A DNA stretch of 59,209 nt from an uncultured Bartonella sp. (GCF_945285465.1 NZ_CALYQK010000006.1:1-59209), one strand, 5' to 3'. Numbered from the stretch's first letter, positions 45,582 through 53,580 are shown. The notes: a model not told the origin generated them from the sequence alone. Program-made: numbers and translations.

Positions 45582-46774
45582 AAAGTCGGGGCGAAGTTCC
45601 TCCTACAGCCGGTTTGCCTATGATTTGGCGCGATTGGCTGCCGACAAGAAAGGACTTGCCCCGAATTTTGGCAGAGATGTTTGACTTGCCACCGCTGATA
45701 GTCGAGTGCTCGGGCACCGCTGCCCTCGTTGTCGCACTGAAAACCTTGGCCGACATGCCGGAAAATAAGGGTCGGACGGAAGTTGTCATTCCGGCATATA
45801 ACTGTCCGCTTGTCGTCTTTGCGATTGTCCGTTGCAATTTGACGGTCAAGCTTTGTGATACACAAAAGAACCACTTCGATTTTGATTTTGACTGCCTTGA
45901 CCAATGCGTCGATGAAAAAACCCTTGCCGTCATTCCCGCCCATATAGGCGGGCAAGTGGCCGATGTCAAAAAATGTCTTGCCATCGCTCGCAAAAAGGGT
46001 GCTTATGTTATTGAAGATGCTGCCCAGGCTCTTGGTTCATCGGCAGGGAAAATTGGCGACATTGCCTTTTTCAGTCTGGCTGTCGGCAAAGGGCTAACCC
46101 TTTACGAGGGGGGGCTTTTGACTGCACGCGATGTCAAGCTTCATGCGGCAATGGAAAAGACGCATCAAAAACTGGTCAAATCGCATTTCTTCTTCGAGTT
46201 GCGGCGTGTGGCTGAACTTTTCGGATATTTTATTGGCTATTGTCCGAGACTTTTACCGTTGTTCTACGGCAATCCAAGGCGCAAGGAACTTGAAAAAGGT
46301 CATTTTGAAGAAGCTGTGGGGGATGTTTTTGACGAAAATATTCCCGTGCATGAAGTAAGTCAATTGCGCATAAAACGAGGCGCCAACGCCGCCGCCAGAC
46401 TGGCCGCTTTTTTAAACGACACAAAAAATCAGGCGGCACTGCGCATAAAGAAACTGGAAACCATACTGGCAATCCGCATCATCAAAGGTTTGAGTGATGC
46501 AACCAATATATGGCCTTTCATAATGGTGGCAATGCCCGATCAACAATCCCGTGACCACGCGCTTAAAACTTTATGGCCTTCGCCTTTCGGCGTGACACGG
46601 TTGTTTATTCATTCTCTTCAAAATTATCATTATCTGCAACCTTATTTGCAAAACAGATTTTTCACCCCCAATGCCGATGATTTTGCCCGAAAGACGCTGA
46701 CAATATCCAATAGCCTATGGCTTGATGATGCCGGATTTGCTTTTATTTGCCACCAGCTTGAACAGTCTGTTTAA
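45578..46774 (+). CDS. DegT/DnrJ/EryC1/StrS (ArnB-type) aminotransferase
   Basis: The 398-residue PLP enzyme belongs to the sugar-aminotransferase family. SGTAALVVALKTL at about 45-57 binds the PLP phosphate, EVVIPAYNCPLVVFAI and HIGGQVADV follow, EDAAQALGSSAG at about 146-157 contacts the cofactor ring, and Lys171 in FFSLAVGKGLTLYEGG is the Schiff-base residue. Family members install amines on keto-sugars in LPS, capsule or antibiotic synthesis, as ArnB does for aminoarabinose. Its coupling to a paired SMR transporter strengthens that analogy. No nucleotide-sugar modifying or glycosyltransferase gene is adjacent, which is odd. Confidence 0.88.
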   Translation: MKSRGEVPPTAGLPMIWRDWLPTRKDLPRILAEMFDLPPLIVECSGTAALVVALKTLADMPENKGRTEVVIPAYNCPLVVFAIVRCNLTVKLCDTQKNHFDFDFDCLDQCVDEKTLAVIPAHIGGQVADVKKCLAIARKKGAYVIEDAAQALGSSAGKIGDIAFFSLAVGKGLTLYEGGLLTARDVKLHAAMEKTHQKLVKSHFFFELRRVAELFGYFIGYCPRLLPLFYGNPRRKELEKGHFEEAVGDVFDENIPVHEVSQLRIKRGANAAARLAAFLNDTKNQAALRIKKLETILAIRIIKGLSDATNIWPFIMVAMPDQQSRDHALKTLWPSPFGVTRLFIHSLQNYHYLQPYLQNRFFTPNADDFARKTLTISNSLWLDDAGFAFICHQLEQSV

Positions 46775-47123
46775 AAGACGTCACTGCAATCATCTGATCG
46801 AAAAACCTTGATTTTGGCAGCCTGCCAATTGTTTTTTCAAGCAGGCATCCAGACTTTTTATCGGCTTGAAGCTTTTAAAGATGTCGATAAAATTATGATT
46901 GCTTATTTCACCTACGGTTTAAGGACACCTCGACAAAGCCGGAATTTTTTTTCCGATAGGCAAAACGGAAGTAGAAAAATTTGAACAAAAAGCCGCTCAC
47001 AATTCTGACTTTTCCGGCGACAAAGCCAATAATGCTTATTGCACTTTTATCCGTCACTGTGCAAACTGGATTAAACAACCAAACGACCGAGTTGCGGTGC
47101 GCAAAGGCCACAAAAAAACGTTG
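46775..47123. other. Intergenic region after the DegT operon
   Basis: This convergent gap of about 350 bases contains the operon terminator at its left. The rest is AT-rich with no RNA fold or credible ORF; short frames present lack family features. Confidence 0.5.
46814..46837 (+). terminator. Rho-independent terminator of the phosphatase-to-DegT operon
   Basis: TTGGCA at 46814-46819 pairs with TGCCAA at 46823-46828 over the loop GCC, then TTGTTTTTT follows. An alternative stem (GCCTGC 46820-46825 with GCAGGC 46841-46846) would exclude the first. Confidence 0.85.
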
Positions 47124-47498
47124 TTATGCCTTGACTATCCGGACGGTTGCTGCTCTTGCCCGTGCGCTTATCATTGGTGCCATAAAGGGGCTTGTGCCAT
47201 ATTTGCGGCGATAGGCATTATCTATTTTATCAAGAATTGCCGTGTCTTTTACCGCTTCAAAACCGACAGTTTGCGTTTTCCCCGCAGCAATTATTTTACC
47301 GCGCTGCTGTTTTATTGCCGATTGATACCAACGTGAAGCGGTTCCACCATAGGCACGAACGTAAAGCTGATTATCAACGACAACTTCCCATATCCAGACA
47401 GGTGTACCTGTTGTTTTCAAGTCGTCATGAAATGGTGCAATCTTGAGATCATCTGCCTTATCAATTGCCTCAAGCTCGTTTATCGTCCAGTCTGTCAT
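47124..47498 (-). CDS. DUF2255 family protein
   Basis: The 124-residue cytosolic protein has the DUF2255 pattern TPVWIWEVVVDNQLYVRAYGG, then SRWYQSAIKQQRGKIIAAG, and a basic C-terminus. The fold is split-barrel-like, related to deazaflavin or FMN-linked nitroreductase domains; the function is unknown. The ATG at 47498 has TAAGGA ahead. It lies 48 bases after the decarboxylase-like gene and is probably the third gene of the LysR-controlled unit. Confidence 0.85.
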   Translation of the reverse strand: MTDWTINELEAIDKADDLKIAPFHDDLKTTGTPVWIWEVVVDNQLYVRAYGGTASRWYQSAIKQQRGKIIAAGKTQTVGFEAVKDTAILDKIDNAYRRKYGTSPFMAPMISARARAATVRIVKA

Positions 47499-47546
47499 CG
47501 CCAAATCCTTAATCAAAAACCACGTTCCGACACTATTGTCTGTTAC

Positions 47547-48281
47547 TCACCCTTTCAAAAATTCATCAAGGGTTTGTCGTGCCTGTTTACCGATTTGTGG
47601 ACCTACCTTTTTTTCAAGAATGGCAACAATTTCATAGAGATCACTTTTTTCAAGTCCGGTATTCATGCACATCTGGTAATGCGATTTCAATTGTGACTGC
47701 GTCCCCGAAAGAGCAGCCAGCATTGCAATGGTTGCCACCTCCCGCGTTTCAAAATCAAGATTGTCGCGGGCAAAAATGTCGCCAAAAAGATGACTTTTAA
47801 GAAACAAGTCGATAGCCGGAGCAAAGTCGAAAAGTGGCCCTTTCACCGGTTGGCCTACAAGCTTTGTCTGGTTTTCCGTTCCAACTTCCAACATGGATTT
47901 GCCAGAAGCAAGCGGAGAAGCTTCGCGACCAATCTCGTCATTTTTACCGGCAAGTTTGCGTGCCTTTAAAACTTCCATAAAAGCCGAAAGTGCATTAAGG
48001 CTGCGTGGAAAACCGGCATAAGCATAGGTTTGGACGAGCACTTCCTTGATCTCGTTAATCGTCAACCCCTGATCAAGCCCTTCGTTTAAGGCGACTTTTA
48101 AATGATCTATATTTCCTTGCGCGGCAAATGCCGCAACCGGTACCAGTACCTGCTGTTTTATTGTTAGCATTGTTTTTTCCTTTATTTGTGCAAAAACGGG
48201 TGATGAAAAATACGCTGTTGCCGACAAAAAGATACTGCCAGTCAGAAAATCTCTTCGATGCAACGAAAGAATTCTTTTCAT
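47547..48281 (-). CDS. Carboxymuconolactone decarboxylase family protein with Tat signal
   Basis: This is a 244-residue protein of the AhpD-like fold. The N-terminus has HRRDFLTGSIFLSATAYFSS ending in SSPVFA, a twin-arginine signal. Two CMD repeats follow: ALNEGLDQGLTINEIKEVLVQTYAYAGFPRSLNAL at about 66-100 (core GLTINEIKEVLVQTYAY) and a second around TREVATIAMLAALSGTQSQLKSH to GLEKSDLYEIVAILE. No CxxC redox pair is present, so peroxidase chemistry like AhpD is unlikely. It starts inside the alcohol dehydrogenase stop (ATGA). Confidence 0.85.
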   Translation of the reverse strand: MKRILSLHRRDFLTGSIFLSATAYFSSPVFAQIKEKTMLTIKQQVLVPVAAFAAQGNIDHLKVALNEGLDQGLTINEIKEVLVQTYAYAGFPRSLNALSAFMEVLKARKLAGKNDEIGREASPLASGKSMLEVGTENQTKLVGQPVKGPLFDFAPAIDLFLKSHLFGDIFARDNLDFETREVATIAMLAALSGTQSQLKSHYQMCMNTGLEKSDLYEIVAILEKKVGPQIGKQARQTLDEFLKG

Positions 48282-49498
48282 GCAGGCTTGCCGGAAGCAA
48301 AATCTATAACAAAACGGTAACGCACATCTTTGGCCATGACACGTTCATAAGCGCGGTCAATCTGATCGGGCGTAATCAGTTCTATGTCGGCTTCTATATG
48401 GCGTGCCGCACAATAATCAATAACTTCCTGGGTTTCGGCAATACCACCAATCATCGAACCGGCCAGACTTTTCCGGCCAAAACCGTTTGCCATACCGTTT
48501 AGGCCACCTGTAAGCTCGCCAAGAGCCCCGACATTGACAAGCGTGGCATCAAGTTTAAGCATATCCATAAATGGTTGCATCGGATAAGAAACGGGCACTG
48601 TCGAAATCATCAAATCGAAACTATTGGCAAGACCGTCAAATGCTTTGCTGTCGGTCCACAAAAACGCATCTTTTGCCCCCATTTTTTTCGCGTCCGCTAT
48701 TTTTTCCTTTGTCGTTGTAAAAACCGTGACATCGGCACGCATGGCATGGGCAAGCTTTAATGCCATATGTCCAAGGCCGCCAAGACCAACAACGGCAAAT
48801 TTCTGGTTCTTTTCAAGTTTCCAATGGCGCAACGGCGAAAAAGTTGTCACTCCCGCACAAAGCAACGGCGCATAAGTGGCAAAGTGGACATGTGAAGGAA
48901 TTCGGATGACAAAACGTTCGTTGACGACAATACGGTCACTATAGCCGCCATAAGTATAGCCTCCACTTACTTTGTCCGGTGAATCATAGGTAAAAGTTGT
49001 CCCGTTAAGACAGTTTTGCTCGCGTTCATCAAGACAGTTTTCGCATATCCCGCATGCATCGACCATGCAGCCAACACCGCCAATATCACCGACTTTAAAC
49101 CTTGTCACATCCCTCCCCACTGCAATAACACGGCCAACAATTTCGTGCCCGGGTACGATAGGATAATGCGTTTCACCCCAGTCGGAATGCACCGCATGAA
49201 TATCCGAATGACAAATCCCTACATAGAGAATGTCAAGCAGTATATCATCTGCTTGCAACGCCCGTCGTGTAATGGTGATCGGTGCAAAACCGGAATTTTT
49301 GCTTTGTGCAGCAAAAGCGCGGGTTTGCCAAGGTCCTTTGCCAAGCACAGCCGGTTCTTCCTTTGTCTGGCCATTGCTGACGCCTGCCTCCACAATAGCA
49401 CCGGCGGCAAGCACCGTAGCACCGCTTTCTTTCAAAAATTCACGCCTTGGCAATGGTTGTTGTTTTTTATGATCCAAATTTCCGCATGCTTCACACAT
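48278..49498 (-). CDS. Zinc-dependent alcohol dehydrogenase (YahK/CAD type) with Tat signal
   Basis: The 406-residue medium-chain dehydrogenase is of the cinnamyl-alcohol/YahK group. Catalytic zinc ligands lie in GICHSDIH and GHEIVGRV, structural zinc in CGICENCLDEREQNC, and the NADP-binding GLGGLGHMALKLA follows. Ahead of the enzyme is an unusual leader: MCEACGNLDHKKQQ, then PRREFLKESGATVLAAGAIV, a clear twin-arginine signal. That predicts export of a folded, cofactor-loaded enzyme. The ATG at 49498 has GGAAAG upstream; a longer frame to 49552 is less likely. It is divergent from lysR and coupled to the CMD gene. Confidence 0.9.
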   Translation of the reverse strand: MCEACGNLDHKKQQPLPRREFLKESGATVLAAGAIVEAGVSNGQTKEEPAVLGKGPWQTRAFAAQSKNSGFAPITITRRALQADDILLDILYVGICHSDIHAVHSDWGETHYPIVPGHEIVGRVIAVGRDVTRFKVGDIGGVGCMVDACGICENCLDEREQNCLNGTTFTYDSPDKVSGGYTYGGYSDRIVVNERFVIRIPSHVHFATYAPLLCAGVTTFSPLRHWKLEKNQKFAVVGLGGLGHMALKLAHAMRADVTVFTTTKEKIADAKKMGAKDAFLWTDSKAFDGLANSFDLMISTVPVSYPMQPFMDMLKLDATLVNVGALGELTGGLNGMANGFGRKSLAGSMIGGIAETQEVIDYCAARHIEADIELITPDQIDRAYERVMAKDVRYRFVIDFASGKPA

Positions 49499-49696
49499 TG
49501 ATTTTATCTTTCCAATCAACTGGTTGTGGACAAGGCTGGTGCCCGCTTCCACAAATAAATCTCACATCGCAATCGGTCAGCGTTTTTCTTGTTTGACGCT
49601 TAGATGAATGTGCACCCTTAAACGCGTTTAAAAATCAAAACTGCGACTTGCCTTTTTTCATTGTAAAGCTACTCGCGTGGAAAATTTAATAGGATG

Positions 49697-49731
49697 ATTC
49701 ATGAATGTCTCTATGAATTCTATTCATGAAT
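49697..49731. promoter_or_regulatory. Twin palindromes in the lysR-adh divergent region
   Basis: The perfect palindrome ATTCATGAAT occurs at 49697-49706 and again at 49722-49731, 25 bases apart. Between them ATGAAT (49713-49718) and ATTCAT (49722-49727) form an interrupted 15-base palindrome of the T-N11-A type. Such phased sites fit LysR-type binding upstream of both genes. Confidence 0.6.
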
Positions 49732-49790
49732 AAATATGCTAATCTGGCGGCGCTGCAAGATCACATCTTTTATACGGAATAAATATGCTA
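49728..49790 (+). repeat. 14-base direct repeat spanning the lysR start
   Basis: GAATAAATATGCTA occurs at 49728-49741 and 49777-49790. The second copy contains the lysR start codon and the first carries an ATG at 49736 in another phase. The duplication could come from slippage or serve as an operator. Confidence 0.5.
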
Positions 49791-50681
49791 CGCGAAAATA
49801 TCCATGATCTTATGTCATTTTTTGTTGTTGCACGGGAAAAGAGTTTTACCCGTGCGGCAAGCCAGCTTGGTGTTTCGCAATCTGCGCTAAGCCATGCCAT
49901 GCGCGGACTTGAAGAAAGGCTGGGTTTGCGCCTTCTGACACGCACGACGCGCAGCGTTTCGCCAACCGATGCGGGCGAACGTTTGATCGAAGAACTGGTC
50001 CCCTTGATCAATACAATGCAGGAAAAGCTTGATATTATCAGCAACGCAGCCGATGAGCCGAAAGGAAAAATCCGCATCACCACTGTCGATTACCCCGCAT
50101 CCCATATTTTATGGCCGAAGTTGCGTCCATTCATGAAAAAATACCCGCAAATCGAAGTAGAAATCAGCATTAACTATGGCTTGACCGACATTATCGAAGA
50201 GCGGTTTGATGCCGGTATCCGGCTGGGTGAACATTTGGCTAAAGATATGATAGCCATGCCTATCGGGCCGGCCATGCGTATGGCGGTTGTCGGAACACCT
50301 TCTTATTTTTCGCACCACAAACGGCCGCAAACCCTTGACGACCTTATGGAACATAATTGCATTAATCTGCGCGTACCCACATCGGGCGGTCTTTATCCCT
50401 GGGAGTTTGATGATGAGCATGGCGAGGTAAAGGTGAGACCGAAAGGACAACTTGTTTTCAACACCTATCCCCATATTCTGGAAGCAGTTCTTGACGGTTT
50501 TGGTCTTGCCTATATACCGGAAGGCGAAGTAGAGGAATTTATAAAACAGAAACGACTTATTCGTGTGCTTGAACAATATTGCATTCCCTTTCCCGGTTAT
50601 TATTTATATTATCCGAATCGCCGCCATCACCCGATTGCATTTCAACTTCTCATTGCCGCTTTACGGCAATCTGAAAATTGA
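49785..50681 (+). CDS. LysR family transcriptional regulator
   Basis: The 298-residue regulator has an N-terminal winged helix (FFVVAREKSFTRAASQLGVSQ, SALSHAMRGLEERLGLRLL at about 12-50) and a substrate-binding-like effector domain (GKIRITTVDYPASHILWP, AGIRLGEHLAKDM, VLDGFGLAYIPEGEV). It resembles the group that controls aldehyde, quinone or oxidoreductase genes. GGAAT stands eight bases ahead of the ATG. It is divergent from the alcohol dehydrogenase operon, its probable target. Confidence 0.93.
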   Translation: MLRENIHDLMSFFVVAREKSFTRAASQLGVSQSALSHAMRGLEERLGLRLLTRTTRSVSPTDAGERLIEELVPLINTMQEKLDIISNAADEPKGKIRITTVDYPASHILWPKLRPFMKKYPQIEVEISINYGLTDIIEERFDAGIRLGEHLAKDMIAMPIGPAMRMAVVGTPSYFSHHKRPQTLDDLMEHNCINLRVPTSGGLYPWEFDDEHGEVKVRPKGQLVFNTYPHILEAVLDGFGLAYIPEGEVEEFIKQKRLIRVLEQYCIPFPGYYLYYPNRRHHPIAFQLLIAALRQSEN

Positions 50682-51004
50682 AAAATTGCCGATAAACAGC
50701 GTTTTATTTTAAAAAAGTCCCACACTGGATAAATTTATTCTTGCAGAATTGGCAATTTTTTCTGCAAGACAGCTTTGCGGGTTATTTAGACAAAAGTTGA
50801 TTATTGATTTATCGCTTAAATATCTGTTCAATAAGCATACCCGTCACGAATTTATGCACCACTTTGCTAAAACACGCTGCATCCTTTTCATAGTCGGGAC
50901 AAATAACGAGACCACATATTGCTTCATCAGCTCAGATGATGGAACAATAGCCTGCCGAAGTTTTATAGTGTTGCTAAGTTTTGCGTCATCAGGAACCGGT
51001 TTGA
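50682..51004. other. Intergenic region before the thiXYZ-like operon
   Basis: About 320 bases lie between lysR and the ATPase gene. A 9-base inverted repeat after lysR is listed separately. I searched for the conserved TPP-riboswitch core (CTGAGA, ACCTGATCTGG) and did not find it. No RNA gene or ORF is supported. Confidence 0.5.
50740..50768. terminator. 9-base inverted repeat after lysR
   Basis: CTTGCAGAA at 50740-50748 pairs perfectly with TTCTGCAAG at 50760-50768 over an 11-base loop. It is 58 bases after the lysR stop, but the T-run is inside the loop rather than after the stem. Confidence 0.4.
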
Positions 51005-51739
51005 ATGATAAATTCTGCACTACCATTGGGCATCGAGGCTGAAGGCATTTCGCTCGACTTTGAAGGAAAGCCGGTTTTTCAAGCCATGGATTTTTCCATT
51101 CTGGCGGGAAAATTCGTCGGACTTCTAGGGCAAAGCGGAATTGGTAAAACCAGCCTGTTAAAAATTATTGCCGGTCTTCTCAAACCGGATAAAGGGAAAA
51201 TTTCCGGCTCGGACGGTAAGAGTCTGAATGGACGAATTGCCTATATGGCACAGCAGGATTTATTGTTTCCCTGGCTTGATGTTATTGACAATGTGTGTCT
51301 TGGGGCAAAATTGCGCCATGAAAAGAAAGATTATGACAAAGCCAATGAACTTTTAGAAAAAGTGGGGCTTGGTTCGGTGCAAAAACAACTTCCCCAGACC
51401 TTATCCGGCGGTATGCGGCAAAGGGCAGCTATCGCCCGAACGCTCTATGAAGACAAACCGGTAGTCCTTATGGACGAGCCATTTTCAGCTCTTGATGCTG
51501 TGACACGAGCAAATATACAGGAGCTTGCTGTCGATCTTCTAAAAGGTAAAACGGTATTGCTTGTTACTCATGATCCATCTGAGGCAGCACGGCTGTGTCA
51601 TCAGATATTGGTATTGAGAAACCAGCCCGCCGAATTTATGCCGCCAATCATTGTCGGTGGCACTCCGCCCCGAAATTATGACAATAAGAACCGTATAACA
51701 AGTGAAACGCAACTTATGCATTTGCTTAGAGGAATGTAG
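51005..51739 (+). CDS. thiZ: ABC transporter ATP-binding protein, ThiZ-like
   Basis: This is a 244-residue importer ATPase. Walker A is GQSGIGKTS at about 42-50, the Q-loop is in AYMAQQDLLFPWLDV, the signature is LSGGMRQRAAIARTL, Walker B VVLMDEPFSALDA, and the switch His is in LVTHDPSEA. The FPW form of the Q-loop and the linked ThiY-type binding protein place it in the thiamine-precursor importer group. AGGAACC precedes the ATG. It is the first gene of a three-gene operon. Confidence 0.88.
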   Translation: MINSALPLGIEAEGISLDFEGKPVFQAMDFSILAGKFVGLLGQSGIGKTSLLKIIAGLLKPDKGKISGSDGKSLNGRIAYMAQQDLLFPWLDVIDNVCLGAKLRHEKKDYDKANELLEKVGLGSVQKQLPQTLSGGMRQRAAIARTLYEDKPVVLMDEPFSALDAVTRANIQELAVDLLKGKTVLLVTHDPSEAARLCHQILVLRNQPAEFMPPIIVGGTPPRNYDNKNRITSETQLMHLLRGM

Positions 51740-51741
51740 TT

Positions 51742-52518
51742 TTGGCAGATAAATTTAAAGACAAACTTTCCTATTTCCTGCATGGATTTATTATATTTCT
51801 CGGGCTTGTCGCTATCTGGTGGGCAATTGCAATTGTTTTTCACCTCCCGGCATTCATATTGCCTTCACCGTTTGTTGTTGCCCGCTCACTTTGGGAAGGA
51901 CGCGATTATCTTTTTCACCATTCATTGATAACAACATATGAAATTCTTGTCGGCTTTATTTTAGGTATTGTTGCCGGTGGCTGTATTGCCCTGCTTCTCA
52001 TGCTCTCGAAGACGCTACAGAATTGGTTGATGCCGGTTTTGGTGATAAGCCAGTCGATACCGATTTTCGCTTTTGCACCTATTTTGGTTCTGTGGTTCGG
52101 TTATGGTATTTTGTCAAAGGTCGTTGCCGCAATATTGGTTATTTTTTTCCCCGTGACAACGGCGTTTTTTGACGGTCTACGGCGAACAAATCAGGGCTAT
52201 CTTGACCTTGCCCGAACAATGGGAGCGACATCATTTTCGCAGCTCATCCATATAAGGCTTGTGGCGGCTCTTCCTTCGCTGGGGTCAGGCGTTCGTGTAG
52301 CTGCCGCGATAGCCCCCATTGGTGCTATTATCGGCGAATGGGTGGGCTCGTCAGGCGGACTCGGCTATGTTATGCTCAATGCCAACGCCCGAATGCAGAC
52401 CCCCACTTGTTTTGCCGCTGTTTTTATTCTTGCAATCATCGCCATGATTTTATGGAGCATCATCGACATCATTTTAAAAAATATTCTCTATTGGTGTAGT
52501 GATGACAATAATACATGA
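51742..52518 (+). CDS. thiX: ABC transporter permease, ThiX-like
   Basis: The 258-residue inner-membrane permease has about six helices. The ATPase-docking loop reads RTNQGYLDLARTMGATSFSQ at about 150-169. It begins with a TTG two bases after the thiZ stop, supported by AGAGGA about nine bases upstream; no ATG lies close. The C-terminus IIDIILKNILYWCSDD is typical of SsuC/ThiX permeases. Confidence 0.88.
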   Translation: MADKFKDKLSYFLHGFIIFLGLVAIWWAIAIVFHLPAFILPSPFVVARSLWEGRDYLFHHSLITTYEILVGFILGIVAGGCIALLLMLSKTLQNWLMPVLVISQSIPIFAFAPILVLWFGYGILSKVVAAILVIFFPVTTAFFDGLRRTNQGYLDLARTMGATSFSQLIHIRLVAALPSLGSGVRVAAAIAPIGAIIGEWVGSSGGLGYVMLNANARMQTPTCFAAVFILAIIAMILWSIIDIILKNILYWCSDDNNT

Positions 52519-52550
52519 AATTTTTTCATGCCTATTGAGGAGTATAAAGT

Positions 52551-53489
52551 GTGATAAAAAAAATAGTTCTGTCTATATTTCTGTTCATTTCTGCTACCGG
52601 ACTTACCCATGCCAATGAAAAACTCACAATTGTTCTTGATTGGTATCTTAACCCTGATCACGCGCCGTTAATTGTTGCACAACAAATCGACAGTTTTGCC
52701 AAACATGGTCTCGATGTCGAGCTTGTCACACCATCCGACCCCAATATCGGGCCACGTCTGGTTGCCTCCGGACAGGCCGATATCGCGCTGACTTACCAAC
52801 AACAACTTTATATTTTTATGGATGAAGACCTGCCGCTCATCCGGATAGGAACCTTGATCGAAACACCATTGAACACATTATTGGCATTGCCCGACAGCGG
52901 AATAAAATCACCGGGAGACCTGAAAGGTAAAAAAGTCGGTTATTCGGTAAGTAGTATCGAACCTGTCATATTGGGCACAATGCTTGAAAACAAAGGCTTG
53001 GCGATAAGCGATGTCGAGCTTGTCAATGTCAACTTCAACCTTGTGAGCGGGCTTCTCTCCAAACAGGTCGACGCCGTTATTGGTGGCTATCGTAATGTCG
53101 AAGGAAATGAAATTCGTGAACAAGGCATCGAGCCTGTCGTCATGAAAGTCGAAGATTATGGTGTTCCGCCATATGACGAGCTGATCTTTGTTGCACGAAA
53201 CGACCTTAAAAAAAGCCAAACGTATAAAAGCTTCCTTTTAGCCGTTCAGGAGGGGCAACAATATTTGAAAAATCATCCGGATGAAACCTGGAATAATTTC
53301 GCTCAAACGCATAAAGAACTTAATACCGATCTTAATAAAAAAATATGGTTGGAAACCGTTTCTTTGTTCAGTAACAATCCTCATCACCTGAACACCGAAA
53401 AATATACCTCTTATGGCACCTATCTCTATAATAAAGGTGTCATTAAAAAAGATTACCCGTTACAATCCTATGCCACGGAATTGAAGTGA
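52551..53489 (+). CDS. thiY: Thiamine-pyrimidine precursor binding protein, ThiY-like
   Basis: This is a 312-residue periplasmic binding protein with a signal peptide ending near THANE. The diagnostic VLDWYLNPDHAPLIVAQQ at about 30-47 matches ThiY/THI5-fold proteins that bind formylaminopyrimidine or HMP. GQADIALTYQQQL and GIKSPGDLKGKKVGYSVS also fit. The GTG start has TGAGGAG upstream. Thiamine-precursor salvage is the best inference, but the absence of a visible TPP riboswitch or thi gene nearby leaves room for another pyrimidine-like cargo. Confidence 0.88.
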   Translation: MIKKIVLSIFLFISATGLTHANEKLTIVLDWYLNPDHAPLIVAQQIDSFAKHGLDVELVTPSDPNIGPRLVASGQADIALTYQQQLYIFMDEDLPLIRIGTLIETPLNTLLALPDSGIKSPGDLKGKKVGYSVSSIEPVILGTMLENKGLAISDVELVNVNFNLVSGLLSKQVDAVIGGYRNVEGNEIREQGIEPVVMKVEDYGVPPYDELIFVARNDLKKSQTYKSFLLAVQEGQQYLKNHPDETWNNFAQTHKELNTDLNKKIWLETVSLFSNNPHHLNTEKYTSYGTYLYNKGVIKKDYPLQSYATELK

Positions 53490-53507
53490 ACATTATTTAC
53501 TTCAATC

Positions 53508-53552
53508 AAAAAAGCCGGATGGATTAAACCTAAACTAGCAACCCATTCGGCT
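53508..53552 (-). terminator. Rho-independent terminator of the nitrilase-family gene
   Basis: Reading leftward, AGCCGAATGG (53552-53543) pairs with CCATCCGGCT (53522-53513) with one mismatch, and a T-run corresponding to A residues at 53507-53513 follows. In the rightward direction the stem is complete with a G-U pair, so it may also stop thiY transcription. Confidence 0.75.
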
Positions 53553-53580
53553 ACTGTTGGCGTTTATTGACTTGACCAGA

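Noticed and set aside
50682-51004. TPP riboswitch expected before thiZ
   Set aside because: The conserved cores CTGAGA and ACCTGATCTGG were looked for on the plus strand and not found.
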